From Sphingobium aromaticiconvertens (GTDB lineage Bacteria; Pseudomonadota; Alphaproteobacteria; Sphingomonadales; Sphingomonadaceae): a DNA stretch of 64,000 nucleotides. Where the stretch lies: the NCBI RefSeq assembly GCF_037154075.1, contig NZ_JBANRJ010000001.1, forward strand, positions 4,583,501 to 4,647,500. The letters run 5' to 3'. Position numbers and translations under genes: made by a program. Shown here one piece after another: positions 43,673 through 52,052 of the stretch (its first letter is position 1; each line of letters opens with the position of its first letter). A model generated the notes under the pieces. That model was not told the DNA's origin, searched no databases, and saw nothing but the letters and a program-made list of their open reading frames with translations.

Positions 43673-44232
43673 AAAGGCGAATAGCTATCCTAGGCCTGTC
43701 TGGCGTCGGCAAATCGTCGCTCATAAAAGGAATTAATGATACCGTTCCTTTGCTTCATCTGCAGGCAAGCGATTTGATAAAGGCGGAACAGGCTTATCAA
43801 GAAAGTACCCCAGATAGTTCGGAAGAATTGCGGACTGGGGCAGTGGTCGACAATCAGTTACTCATGATTGCAGCCTATAAGCGGAAAACTGCTGCCACAG
43901 ATCTGCCTGTCGTCTTTGACGGGCACAGTATAATCGACGGCCTAAATGGCCTCATCGAAATTCCGGTTTCCGTCTTCTCGGAACTTGAATTGGATGCGAT
44001 CTGCTACATGGTGGCTGATCCCCATTTAATTGCGGAGCGCCGTCGCGCAGATGTCGGTCGCGAACGCCCGCATCGCGACGTTCCGACCTTAGTGCAACAT
44101 CAGCATCTAGCCGAAACTAGAGCCCGACAAGTTGCAGAAGCGATTGGATGCCCTTTCATTCTCATCGGAGATGGCGAACTCGGCATCGTGGTGGATTTCA
44201 TCAGCGGAGCAGGCGATCTAGCTATCCGCTGA
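43669..44232 (+). CDS. P-loop nucleotide kinase-like protein
   Basis: 187 aa, ATGA overlap with the PIN-GNAT gene. Walker A AILGLSGVGKSSLIKGIN at the N-terminus, FDGHSIIDGL as the Walker-B-like strand, and an arginine-rich lid ADPHLIAERRRADVGRERPH. It resembles AAA_18/archaeal adenylate-kinase-like proteins. May phosphorylate a nucleotide or RNA end within the three-gene module. Its lower GC content is in keeping with recent acquisition. Confidence 0.78.
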   Translation: MKRRIAILGLSGVGKSSLIKGINDTVPLLHLQASDLIKAEQAYQESTPDSSEELRTGAVVDNQLLMIAAYKRKTAATDLPVVFDGHSIIDGLNGLIEIPVSVFSELELDAICYMVADPHLIAERRRADVGRERPHRDVPTLVQHQHLAETRARQVAEAIGCPFILIGDGELGIVVDFISGAGDLAIR

Positions 44233-44438
44233 TGACGCATTGGCGCTATCCCGCTCTCGACCGTTTCTTGCTGCCCAGCCTTTCGCTTTGACGGCTCAGA
44301 AGCAGACCGAATTTTCAGCACGCGTCGTAGCTGCGATGGGCTGTTTGCTGTCAGGCAGCTTTCGTACGATCGAAGCGTGGAAGCAGCAGTTCGATCAAAT
44401 GTTCGCCGATCGACGCTCGCGACCATTTGCCGTCAGCC

Positions 44439-45113
44439 TCAGCTGTAGAAATTGTCCTGCAGATCCGTTCTAAGGGTCTGCAAGGCGACGTCATTCCGGT
44501 TGACTGCAAAATAAGCATGATAATCTGCGGGAGAGCCGTCGCGTATCGGCGCGGGCAATCCATAATGCTGGAGAAAGCACGCCAAAAGGTTCGGCGTGTC
44601 TTCTGCTATATACTGCTCGTCCTTACGACCGATCAATGTCCCGACCAAGGGTAAACCGCTAAACGCGACAAGCGCATCGGCCGCGAAGCAGGGAGAATGC
44701 CGCTCCGCTGCGCGCGCGATCAGGATGGTGCGCACCGTCCAGGCGACCCGCTTGGCGCCTAGCGCCCCGTCGAGCGTGTCCGGGAAGTTTGCCAGATACC
44801 AGGCGAGGTCGGATGCCTTGCGGATTTCATCCGCATAATTCGGCTTGAACCGGAAGGCACCGGCGAGGCTCCCAAGCCGGTTTTCCGGATCATGAAGCGA
44901 TCGGGCCTCGCGAACGATGTGGCACAGAAACAGGTCTCCGGCCTGCGCGTCGCGGAGCAGTGATGTCCATGGATAGAGATAGATCGAGAGCGTTCCCATG
45001 CTGACATGCCGGGCATGATCTTCGTCGGTAATCATCAGCAGATCGACATCGGAACCCGACACCGCATCGCCGCGCGCTTGGCTGCCATAAAGCGCAACCG
45101 CGGCAATCGTCAT
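44439..45113 (-). CDS. Nucleotidyltransferase-domain protein
   Basis: 224 aa from the ATG at 45113, chosen for the GGGAGG 7-8 nt upstream. NTase motif VALYGSQARGDAVSGSDVDL near the N-terminus (GSxxRG and DxD), then a helical C-terminal region resembling HEPN-type partners (YADEIRKASDLAWYLANFPD). It follows capW by 28 bp on the same strand, so the two may be co-transcribed. MntA-like NTases AMPylate HEPN toxins; whether this one does is unknown. Confidence 0.8.
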   Translation of the reverse strand: MTIAAVALYGSQARGDAVSGSDVDLLMITDEDHARHVSMGTLSIYLYPWTSLLRDAQAGDLFLCHIVREARSLHDPENRLGSLAGAFRFKPNYADEIRKASDLAWYLANFPDTLDGALGAKRVAWTVRTILIARAAERHSPCFAADALVAFSGLPLVGTLIGRKDEQYIAEDTPNLLACFLQHYGLPAPIRDGSPADYHAYFAVNRNDVALQTLRTDLQDNFYS

Positions 45114-45141
45114 CGAACAACCCTCCCGGGGAGTGCGACGG

Positions 45142-46065
45142 TCATGCGGCCGGGCCGCGGCGTAGCGCTTGGTTGGTAAGCTCCCGTGCGACGCCCCGTG
45201 CCTGCTCGACCTCGACACGGTTGGTGAGCTGAAGCTGCTGCTTAAACGGGCTGAGGATGCCAGGCGCCACATCGAGATTAAGTTCGCTCATCAGATAGAA
45301 GCTCAGACTCAGCCTGCAGGGTACGAGAAGCTTATGATCGACCATGCGATATTCGCGGGCGATCGCCTCTCGCCGCTCTGCCGGTAGCGCCTCATTGGGG
45401 ATAACCTCGAGATTGATCATGTGCGCCCACTCGAAATCGAGCGCAGGATCGATTGGACAGGGTCGTTCGTCGGCGACGGCTACTATCCGGCCCAGCACAT
45501 AATCGCGAAAGTCATTATGCTCGCGTGCCCAAGAGCGGACATACCATTTGCCCCCGGCATAAGCGAACGCATGGGGCGCGATCGTGCGCGCTTCTGATGA
45601 CGACCCAGTCAACGACAGATAGGAGATGTCGATCTCCTTGCGCTCTTTGATCGCCGCCAGGACGCTGAGCAGGATCGCCGTATCTGTCGGTTGGCGTTTA
45701 AGTGTGGCGACCTCGACGCGGGGCATCGCATCGAACCAAGTGTCCTCCATCCGCATCCACCCACCGGCGATCGCGACGATTTGAAGGAGATAATGGTCAG
45801 TGAAGGCGCCGACGAAGATGGGCGAGAAGGCCGGAGTTCTAACGAACGCTTTCAGCGTCGCATCATAAACGATATTCTCCGGCGCCAGCCGCTCATAATC
45901 CTTAATATCGGCCGATCCTTGCGGCGCAGAAATGCCGAACATGTCCGTCAGGTCGCTACGATTAAGCCTGCCCGACCAAAAAAGGCGGAACTCGATGAAC
46001 TCCAGGCGACGGCGCACGCTCCAACGGGGGCTCGTAAGTGACTGCTCTGGCTTGATTTCTGACAT
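45142..46065 (-). CDS. capW: WYL-domain regulator, CapW-like
   Basis: 307 aa from the ATG at 46065 (MSEIKPEQSL); the longer upstream frame would run through the operator. N-terminal winged HTH (RRRLEFIEFRLFWSGRLNRS, DLTDMFGISAPQGSADIKDY), then a WYL domain (ISYLSLTGSSSEARTIAPHA, FAYAGGKWYVRSWAREHNDF) and a C-terminal extension. CapW proteins repress CBASS operons and release on DNA-damage or ssDNA signals. It is divergent from the CBASS genes with shared GTTTAT repeats in between. Confidence 0.87.
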   Translation of the reverse strand: MSEIKPEQSLTSPRWSVRRRLEFIEFRLFWSGRLNRSDLTDMFGISAPQGSADIKDYERLAPENIVYDATLKAFVRTPAFSPIFVGAFTDHYLLQIVAIAGGWMRMEDTWFDAMPRVEVATLKRQPTDTAILLSVLAAIKERKEIDISYLSLTGSSSEARTIAPHAFAYAGGKWYVRSWAREHNDFRDYVLGRIVAVADERPCPIDPALDFEWAHMINLEVIPNEALPAERREAIAREYRMVDHKLLVPCRLSLSFYLMSELNLDVAPGILSPFKQQLQLTNRVEVEQARGVARELTNQALRRGPAA

Positions 46066-46076
46066 TAGCTTTTCCT

Positions 46077-46134
46077 GTTTATCGGAAACACATAAACAAA
46101 GTTTATTGGTAGTCTGATTTCGTGTTATGTTTAT
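46077..46134. promoter_or_regulatory. CapW operator / divergent promoter region
   Basis: GTTTAT half-sites at 46077-46082, 46101-46106 and 46129-46134, and the complement ATAAAC at 46092-46097. The first and second make GTTTAT-N9-ATAAAC, and the second and third make the tight dyad ATAAAC-AAA-GTTTAT. GTTTATCG occurs at both ends of the array. Lies between capW and capV and should bind the WYL regulator. Confidence 0.65.
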
Positions 46135-46166
46135 CGCCTTATCAACGACTCGGGTCAACCAATTCG

Positions 46167-47324
46167 ATGGGCGCATTGCAGGAGGAAGGGGCGGCAGACA
46201 ACGGCGAGAAATCGCGCCAGCGCCCCTATCGTGTTCTTAGTCTCGACGGCGGCGGTATGCGCGGTATCTATACCGCTGCCTTTCTCGACCGGCTTCTGAC
46301 GCAACACGCCGCCCGAACCCGGGGTCCCGCGCTCGACCTCGGCCTTGGCTTTGACCTGATCACTGGCACCAGCACCGGCGCGATCGTCGGGGCCGCTGCC
46401 GCAATTGGTGTACCGATGCGCGATATAGTTACTCTCTACCGCGCTTATGGTGCGAAGATCTTCCCGCACCGGATCAAGGGCAAATTGAGCGCCATCTTCC
46501 GCGCGATCACGGGCGGCCACTATGTCCGTCGGGGCGACGCTGCGCTCAAGATTGCGCTCGACGGGGTGCTTGGCGATATCACCTTGAGCCAAGTGTTCGA
46601 CCAGCGCGGGATCGCGATGTCGATCCCGGCCGTGCGCATGAGCACCCATAAGGCTTGGGTGTTCAAGAAGACGCCCAAGAGCGGCCCGCGCGATGATCAT
46701 TATCGGCTCGCGGACATCTGCCTCGCCTCGAGCGCAGCGCCGATCTATCGAGCACTCGCGGCCATTGACGATCCTTCCGGTAAGGAGGGCGGCAAGCAGG
46801 TATTCTGCGACGGGGGACTTTGGGCCAACAACCCGATCATGGTCGGGTTCACCGATGCGCTCGCCAACGCAGCTCCCGGCCAAGCGATCGAAATCTTTTC
46901 GCTGGGCACCTGCCCTCGCCCCGAAGGCGAACATATCCGCGGCGACAAGGTCAACCGCTCGATGCTGGGCTGGAGCCTGGGTGCCGATGTCGCCCCGCTT
47001 AGCATCTCTGCGCAAGAATTCGCTTATGACAATATGGCGCGGCTCTTGGCCATCGCGATGAGCGATTGCGGCCGCTCGATCAGCCGGGTACGCTTCCCCA
47101 ACAAGCCGGTGCCCGCCAGCATGCTCGAATTTCTGGCGCTCGACGATAGCAGGCCCGAGGCGATGGAGCGCTTGATCCAGCAAGCCCACACTGATGCCGA
47201 CGCGACACGCAGTGCTTGCGATGATCCTAACGACACAGATGGCCGTCTCATCCGCTCGATGCTCGAATCCCTACCACCGCTTGACCCGGCCAAAACCCTG
47301 TGCCGCGCCCCTGAATCTGCCTGA
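46167..47324 (+). CDS. capV: CapV-like patatin phospholipase (CBASS effector)
   Basis: 385 aa from the ATG at 46167; a GTG at 46122 is the alternative but would lie in the operator. Patatin motifs: oxyanion loop VLSLDGGGMRGIYTAAFL (residues 23-40), nucleophile elbow GTSTGAIVG (about 67-75) and catalytic aspartate in FCDGGLWANNP (about 213). CapV is activated by a cyclic dinucleotide made by the CD-NTase and degrades membrane phospholipid. 8 bp before the cyclase gene. Active-site residues intact, but the cyclase is broken. Confidence 0.9.
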   Translation: MGALQEEGAADNGEKSRQRPYRVLSLDGGGMRGIYTAAFLDRLLTQHAARTRGPALDLGLGFDLITGTSTGAIVGAAAAIGVPMRDIVTLYRAYGAKIFPHRIKGKLSAIFRAITGGHYVRRGDAALKIALDGVLGDITLSQVFDQRGIAMSIPAVRMSTHKAWVFKKTPKSGPRDDHYRLADICLASSAAPIYRALAAIDDPSGKEGGKQVFCDGGLWANNPIMVGFTDALANAAPGQAIEIFSLGTCPRPEGEHIRGDKVNRSMLGWSLGADVAPLSISAQEFAYDNMARLLAIAMSDCGRSISRVRFPNKPVPASMLEFLALDDSRPEAMERLIQQAHTDADATRSACDDPNDTDGRLIRSMLESLPPLDPAKTLCRAPESA

Positions 47325-47642
47325 GAGGACCGATGATGTACGATTGCGACAAAGATATCCGTGCCTTTCACAAGGACGAAGTCACTCTGCCCCAGACTGA
47401 GCAGGACGCGATGCGCGATCGGCGTGATCGCAACCGCAAGCGCCTGCGCGAAGGGCTCAGCAAGGCCAGCAAGCCAGCCCCCGACGAGTTCGTCAAGCAG
47501 GGGTCCTACGCCATGAAGACGATGCTACGGCACCCGCAGAACGACTATGACATCGATTGTCCGCCGTCAGCACCAATGGCACAGATTTGAGGTTGTAAAT
47601 TAAGGAGGGTTTGGGCTTCGTCGTAGTGACGAAGGAACGAAG

Positions 47643-48029
47643 ATGAAGCCCAAACCCTCCTTGAAAAATTCGCCGACAAAGGCCCCTGCTGAGCGTGTTG
47701 TGAAGGATATCCGGCGGCAGACCCGGCGCCATTTCTCAGCCGAAGACAAGATCCGTATTGTGCTGGACGGTCTGCGCGGCGAGGACAGCATCGCCGAGTT
47801 GTGCCGCAAGGAAGGCATTGCCCAAAGCCTGTATTACACCTGGTCGAAGGAGTTCATGGAAGCGGGCAAGCGGCGCCTGGCCGGTGACACCGCCCGTGCT
47901 GCGACCACTGGCGAGGTGCAGGATCTGCGCCGCGAGGCCCGTGCCCTGAAGGAATGCGTGGCCGACCTGACGCTGGAAAACCGCCTGCTTAAAAAAAGCA
48001 TGATCGCGGATGGGGGCGACGACGAATGA
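47643..48029 (+). CDS. IS3-family OrfA (copy 2)
   Basis: 128 aa, identical in translation to the orfA of copy 1: HTH plus leucine-zipper-like helix. Overlaps orfB by 4 bp. Confidence 0.92.
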   Translation: MKPKPSLKNSPTKAPAERVVKDIRRQTRRHFSAEDKIRIVLDGLRGEDSIAELCRKEGIAQSLYYTWSKEFMEAGKRRLAGDTARAATTGEVQDLRREARALKECVADLTLENRLLKKSMIADGGDDE

Positions 48030-49006
48030 GGTATCCCGCATCCGAAAAGCTCGAGATCATCCGGATCGTCGAGCAGTCGCACCTGCCCGCCAAGCACACG
48101 CTGGACAAACTCGGCATCCCCCGCCGGACGTTCTACCGCTGGTACGATCGCTTCGTCGAAGGCGGGCCGGAGGCGCTGGAAGATCGGCCATCGGCGCCGA
48201 GTCGGGTGTGGAACCGCATCGGCGACGATATCCAGGGCCAGATCGTCGAGATGGCGCTGGATTACAGCGAGCTGTCACCGCGCGAACTGGCGGTGCGCTT
48301 CACCGACGAGAAGCGCTACTTCGTGTCGGAGGCCACCGTTTACCGCCTGTTGAAGGCCCACGATCTGATTACCAGTCCGGCCTATGTGGTGATCAAGGCC
48401 GCCGATCGCTTCCATACCCAGACCACGCGTCCGAACGAGATGTGGCAGACCGATTTTACCTACTTCAAGATCATCGGGTGGGGCTGGATGTACCTGTCGA
48501 CCGTGCTCGACGACTTCTCGCGCTACATTATCGCCTGGAAACTGTGCACCAACATGCGCGCCGAGGATGTCACCGACACGCTGGACCTGGCCCTTAAGGC
48601 TTCCGGCTGCGACAGCGCCACCGTGCTGCACAAGCCCAGGCTGCTCAGCGATAACGGCCCCAGCTACATCGCGGGCGAACTGGCGGAATACATCGATGCC
48701 CAGAAGATGAGCCATGTACGCGGCGCTCCGATGCACCCCCAGACCCAAGGCAAGATCGAGCGCTGGCACCAAACCCTGAAAAACCGCATCCTGCTGGAAA
48801 ACTACTTCCTGCCCGGCGACCTTGAGGCCCAGATCGAGGCCTTCGTCGAGCATTACAACAACCAGCGTTACCACGAGAGCCTGAACAACGTGACGCCCGC
48901 CGACGCCTACCTCGGCAGGGCTCCCGCCATCATCAAACAGCGCGAAAGGATCAAGCGAAAGACCATCGAATATCGGCGCTTGCAACACCGCAGGCTCGCC
49001 GCTTAA
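48026..49006 (+). CDS. IS3-family transposase OrfB (copy 2)
   Basis: 326 aa, identical in translation to the orfB of copy 1, with all three DDE residues present, so this copy should be transposition-competent. Confidence 0.93.
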   Translation: MRYPASEKLEIIRIVEQSHLPAKHTLDKLGIPRRTFYRWYDRFVEGGPEALEDRPSAPSRVWNRIGDDIQGQIVEMALDYSELSPRELAVRFTDEKRYFVSEATVYRLLKAHDLITSPAYVVIKAADRFHTQTTRPNEMWQTDFTYFKIIGWGWMYLSTVLDDFSRYIIAWKLCTNMRAEDVTDTLDLALKASGCDSATVLHKPRLLSDNGPSYIAGELAEYIDAQKMSHVRGAPMHPQTQGKIERWHQTLKNRILLENYFLPGDLEAQIEAFVEHYNNQRYHESLNNVTPADAYLGRAPAIIKQRERIKRKTIEYRRLQHRRLAA

Positions 49007-49900
49007 CATCAACCCCAAGACGAGGCCCGCACTCCGCTAATTTACGACGCGACGTGTGCCAAATGTTCTGACGACGGACAGACATCGATGACGGCGTCTA
49101 TTTCATGAAGGCCGATCTCGTCGGCGATCGCGGCGCTGAAATGACCTCGCTCCAGGCGCGACAGATGGTGCGCGATGCGGTGGACGATGGCGGCTTCAAG
49201 CGGAAGCCCGAGGTCCGCCCCAATTGCGTGCGCATCTTCTACGAGAAGGGCTATCATGTTGACATGCCGGTTTACCGGAAGGTCGAGGAGAATGGCACGA
49301 CCGTCTATGAGCTTGCGTCGTCGAGCGGGTGGAAGCGATCGGACGCCCGCGATGTCACCAAGTGGTTCGACGACGCGCGAAGCAACAGCAATGATGGCGC
49401 CCAGCTGCGCCGTCTCGTGCGTGAGATCAAGAAGTTCGCTCGCAGCCGGACCAGCTGGAGCGGGTCGATCCTCTCAGGCTTCGGCATCACCGCGCTGGTC
49501 GTCGACTGCCAGCGCCTCAATGCCAATCGCGAGGACCGCGCCCTCTACGACACTATGAAGGCTGTCCGCGACCGGCTGAACTATAATCTGGTGGTCGCTC
49601 ACCCCGTCACGCCCAACGACTTCATCACCAGCGGAAGCGACGACGCCAAGGCGCGGATGCTGCGCGACAAGCTCAGCCAGGCGCTGACTTGGCTTGCGCC
49701 GCTTTTCGAAACCGACTGTACGCGCTCCCAGGCTCTCGACTGCTGGGACAAGGTCTACAACACGACCTATTTCAGCGAACGCGGCGAGGACGAGGCCCGC
49801 GCCGCCGCGTCCTATGCCGCGCCGATTGCAACCTCGGCCGCGCTCATCGGCCTGGAAAGCTATGCCGGTGCGGCGGTCTCCTCGTCGGGAGGAGGCCGCC

Positions 49901-51751
49901 ATGCCTAATGTCGCGGGCTTCGGCGCCCTCGGCTTCGAGCGTGCGATCGTACGTCTCGAGGCTGCCTTGCGCGAGCATCTGCCCGCCCCACATAGGCGGC
50001 TGACGACTGAGGAGGTCAAGGCGGCCTATCCGAGTCGGAGCTTCGAGCGAGGCTGGCGTATCGACATGCTCTGTAGCGATGATGTCACCCGCCAGATCGA
50101 TCTTCTCGTCACTCGCGCCTTTCCGGCCGGATACCCGCGAACGGCGCTGGTCAACCCGCCCGACATGCTTACTTGGCCGCACGTCGAGCGTGACGGTATT
50201 TTGTGCCTGTTGCCGGTCTTAGCCGAGGTCGATGCCGAAGACCCTGGGCAAGTCGGTCTCAATCTGATCGGTCGCTCGGCGCGCCTGATCGAGGAATTGC
50301 TCGTAGGTGATATCGTCGAGCGCGACTTCCGGGAAGAGTTCCTAACTTATTGGTTCTATGCATCGGATGTCCGGACGAAGGTCACCAGCCTCATCGACCC
50401 TGTCTGCCCATCGCGCAAGATCCGTGTTTGGCGCGGCGAGGATATGGTCGTCGCCGGCGAGAATGAGGCGCAGCTCAATCATTGGCTGGTTAATCGCTTT
50501 GGCAAGCGGTCGGGCAAGAAGACCTTCCACACCGAATCCGCAGCCTTCCTTTGGTTGCCGCAGCCGCCACTGCCCTCGGACTATCCCCAGACGGGCGCCG
50601 ATTTGATCGCGCTTGCCACGAGTGCCGGGGAAGTGGATGCTGCGATCCTCGCCGACGTCGCAGGGGCACACCACAAGGATGTCCTCGTTCTGATCGGCGC
50701 TGAAGGCCGTGGCGGCGCCGGGCTCGTCGCTGCCACGACCACCGCCGCCCGCAAGATCTCTTCGCGAGACGGTCATGTCGAAAAGCCTTTAACCAAGGGT
50801 TTTACGGCTGCCGGGATGCCGCCGGCGATCGCGGCCGCGCGGGTCTATTCGGCCGCGCGCGTGCTTAAGAGCGAGGTGTCGCGCGCCGATGCCGCCTGGG
50901 TCCATGGTCGCGGCAAGGATCCGCGCACTGCACGGCTTCTCGCGAAGCAGATCACGGTCATCGGTGGCGGCGCGATCGGCAGTTCGGTCACAGCGAGGCT
51001 GGTGCGGGCCGGGGTGGGCACCAGCCATATCGTCGACCCCCAGGATTTCGACTGGCCCAATATCGGGCGCCATGAGCTGGGGGCCAGCTCGGTCGGCAAG
51101 AACAAGGCGTTCGAACTGGCCGCGCGGTTCAGCCAGGATTTCCCGCATCTGGCGATCACAGGCCATAATGTCGGCGCGCAGCGCCTGATCGACGGCTATG
51201 AGGATCTCCTCGCCAACAGCGACTTGATCATCGCGACGACCGGCAGTTGGGACGCAGAAGGCGCTCTCAATCGGTGGCATGTAGTGAACGGGCGCAAGGT
51301 GCCGATCCTTTACGGATGGACTGAGAAACACGCAGCCGCCGGTCATGCCGTCCTCATCGAGGTTAAAGGCGGGTGCCTGCGCTGCGGGATGAGTCCAACG
51401 GGCACCCCAACCTTTAAAGCAAGCCTTTGGGCGGATGGCCAGAATACAGTCGAGGAACCGTCGTGCGGCAATCATTTCACGCCCTACGGCGCCGTTGAGC
51501 TGGGACATGTCGTCGATGTGATCGCTGAAACCGCGCTCGGGGCGCTTCTCGACCCGCCACTCGCGTCGCGGCATCATATCTGGCTTACCGGCACAGCCCG
51601 GCTTGAAGCTGAAGGTGCCATGTGGACGGACAATGTGACCCTGTTAGGAGAGGATCTTGCTGTCGGTCAGAAGATTCTATCGCGAGACTGGCCCGCACGG
51701 GAATGCCCTGCCTGCGCACTGGCCGAAGATGCCCTGATCGCCGCCGAATGA
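49901..51751 (+). CDS. cap2: Cap2 E1-E2 fusion (CBASS type II)
   Basis: 616 aa from the ATG at 49901, with GGGAGGAGG upstream and 8-bp overlap with the cyclase 3' end. N-terminal E2-like domain with catalytic cysteine in VERDGILCLLPVLAEV (about residue 102), linker, then ThiF-like E1 domain: KQITVIGGGAIGSSVTARLV nucleotide-binding loop (about 350), CLRCGM and EPSCGNHFTPYGAVEL, which holds the adenylation-domain cysteine. Cap2 conjugates the CD-NTase C-terminus to targets and primes it. No JAB peptidase (Cap3) gene follows. Its substrate is broken here. Confidence 0.9.
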   Translation: MPNVAGFGALGFERAIVRLEAALREHLPAPHRRLTTEEVKAAYPSRSFERGWRIDMLCSDDVTRQIDLLVTRAFPAGYPRTALVNPPDMLTWPHVERDGILCLLPVLAEVDAEDPGQVGLNLIGRSARLIEELLVGDIVERDFREEFLTYWFYASDVRTKVTSLIDPVCPSRKIRVWRGEDMVVAGENEAQLNHWLVNRFGKRSGKKTFHTESAAFLWLPQPPLPSDYPQTGADLIALATSAGEVDAAILADVAGAHHKDVLVLIGAEGRGGAGLVAATTTAARKISSRDGHVEKPLTKGFTAAGMPPAIAAARVYSAARVLKSEVSRADAAWVHGRGKDPRTARLLAKQITVIGGGAIGSSVTARLVRAGVGTSHIVDPQDFDWPNIGRHELGASSVGKNKAFELAARFSQDFPHLAITGHNVGAQRLIDGYEDLLANSDLIIATTGSWDAEGALNRWHVVNGRKVPILYGWTEKHAAAGHAVLIEVKGGCLRCGMSPTGTPTFKASLWADGQNTVEEPSCGNHFTPYGAVELGHVVDVIAETALGALLDPPLASRHHIWLTGTARLEAEGAMWTDNVTLLGEDLAVGQKILSRDWPARECPACALAEDALIAAE

Positions 51752-52052
51752 TCTCGTTCGAAAGTATCCTGACAAAGGCACGACCGCATTTGAAAGCGTC
51801 GTCTCGGCGCTTGAATGACCGATACTAGGACGCAAAGCGGACATAGCGCCTCGTAGCCGGATCATCCGTTCTCTAGCTGTCGTTGCTCCAGAGCCAACTG
51901 AGCAGAATGTCCTATTTCCAGCCCCAAAACGGGTGGGCCTTGTCTAGCCTGCGAGAAAACTAGCAAACGGAATTTGCGACAGATCTTGGTCGCCTAAAGC
52001 CCATTCGTTTAGCTCTGGTCATAAGCATCCTTCTGAAGCTAAAATAGCAAAG
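51752..52052. other. Intergenic region after cap2
   Basis: 301 bp. I see no gene, no JAB-domain coding trace on either strand and no clear terminator. The 60 bp before 52053 are AT-richer and may hold the promoter of the next gene. Confidence 0.5.

Larger units (their letters stand above)
47558..49080 (+). mobile_element. IS3-like insertion sequence, copy 2
   Basis: 1523 bp, orientation opposite to copy 1. Ends TGTCCGCCGTCAGCACCA on the left and the complement of TGTCCGTCGTCAGAACAT on the right. Flanked by perfect 9-bp repeats GACATCGAT at 47549-47557 and 49081-49089. The encoded proteins are identical to those of copy 1, so one is probably a recent daughter of the other. Confidence 0.93.
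47333..49908 (+). pseudogene. CD-NTase (CBASS cyclase) interrupted by insertion sequence
   Basis: Two pieces: 47333-47557 (75 codons) and 49090-49908 (272 codons). Removing the insertion sequence and one copy of the 9-bp duplication restores one 347-aa frame. The junction then reads HPQNDYDIDDGVYFMKADL: the nucleotidyltransferase motif with both catalytic aspartates, preceded by KQGSYAMKTM. This is a DncV/CdnA-like cyclase of type II CBASS. The insertion separates residues within the metal-binding block, so neither fragment can be active. Flanking capV and cap2 are intact. Confidence 0.9.

Noticed and set aside
44240..44473. 77-codon frame after the P-loop kinase gene
   Set aside because: Convergent spacer; no domain, and the composition does not match its neighbours.
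45114..45272. N-terminal extension of the nucleotidyltransferase gene
   Set aside because: Serine/arginine-rich and overlapping capW; the ATG at 45113 has a strong GGGAGG site.
46155..47189. 344-codon frame on the minus strand opposite capV
   Set aside because: Shadow of a high-GC gene; CapV motifs on the plus strand are complete.
21096..49080. Inversion of the whole segment between the two insertion-sequence copies
   Set aside because: Copy 2 has matching flanking repeats and lies within one continuous gene, so recombination between the two copies has not inverted the segment.
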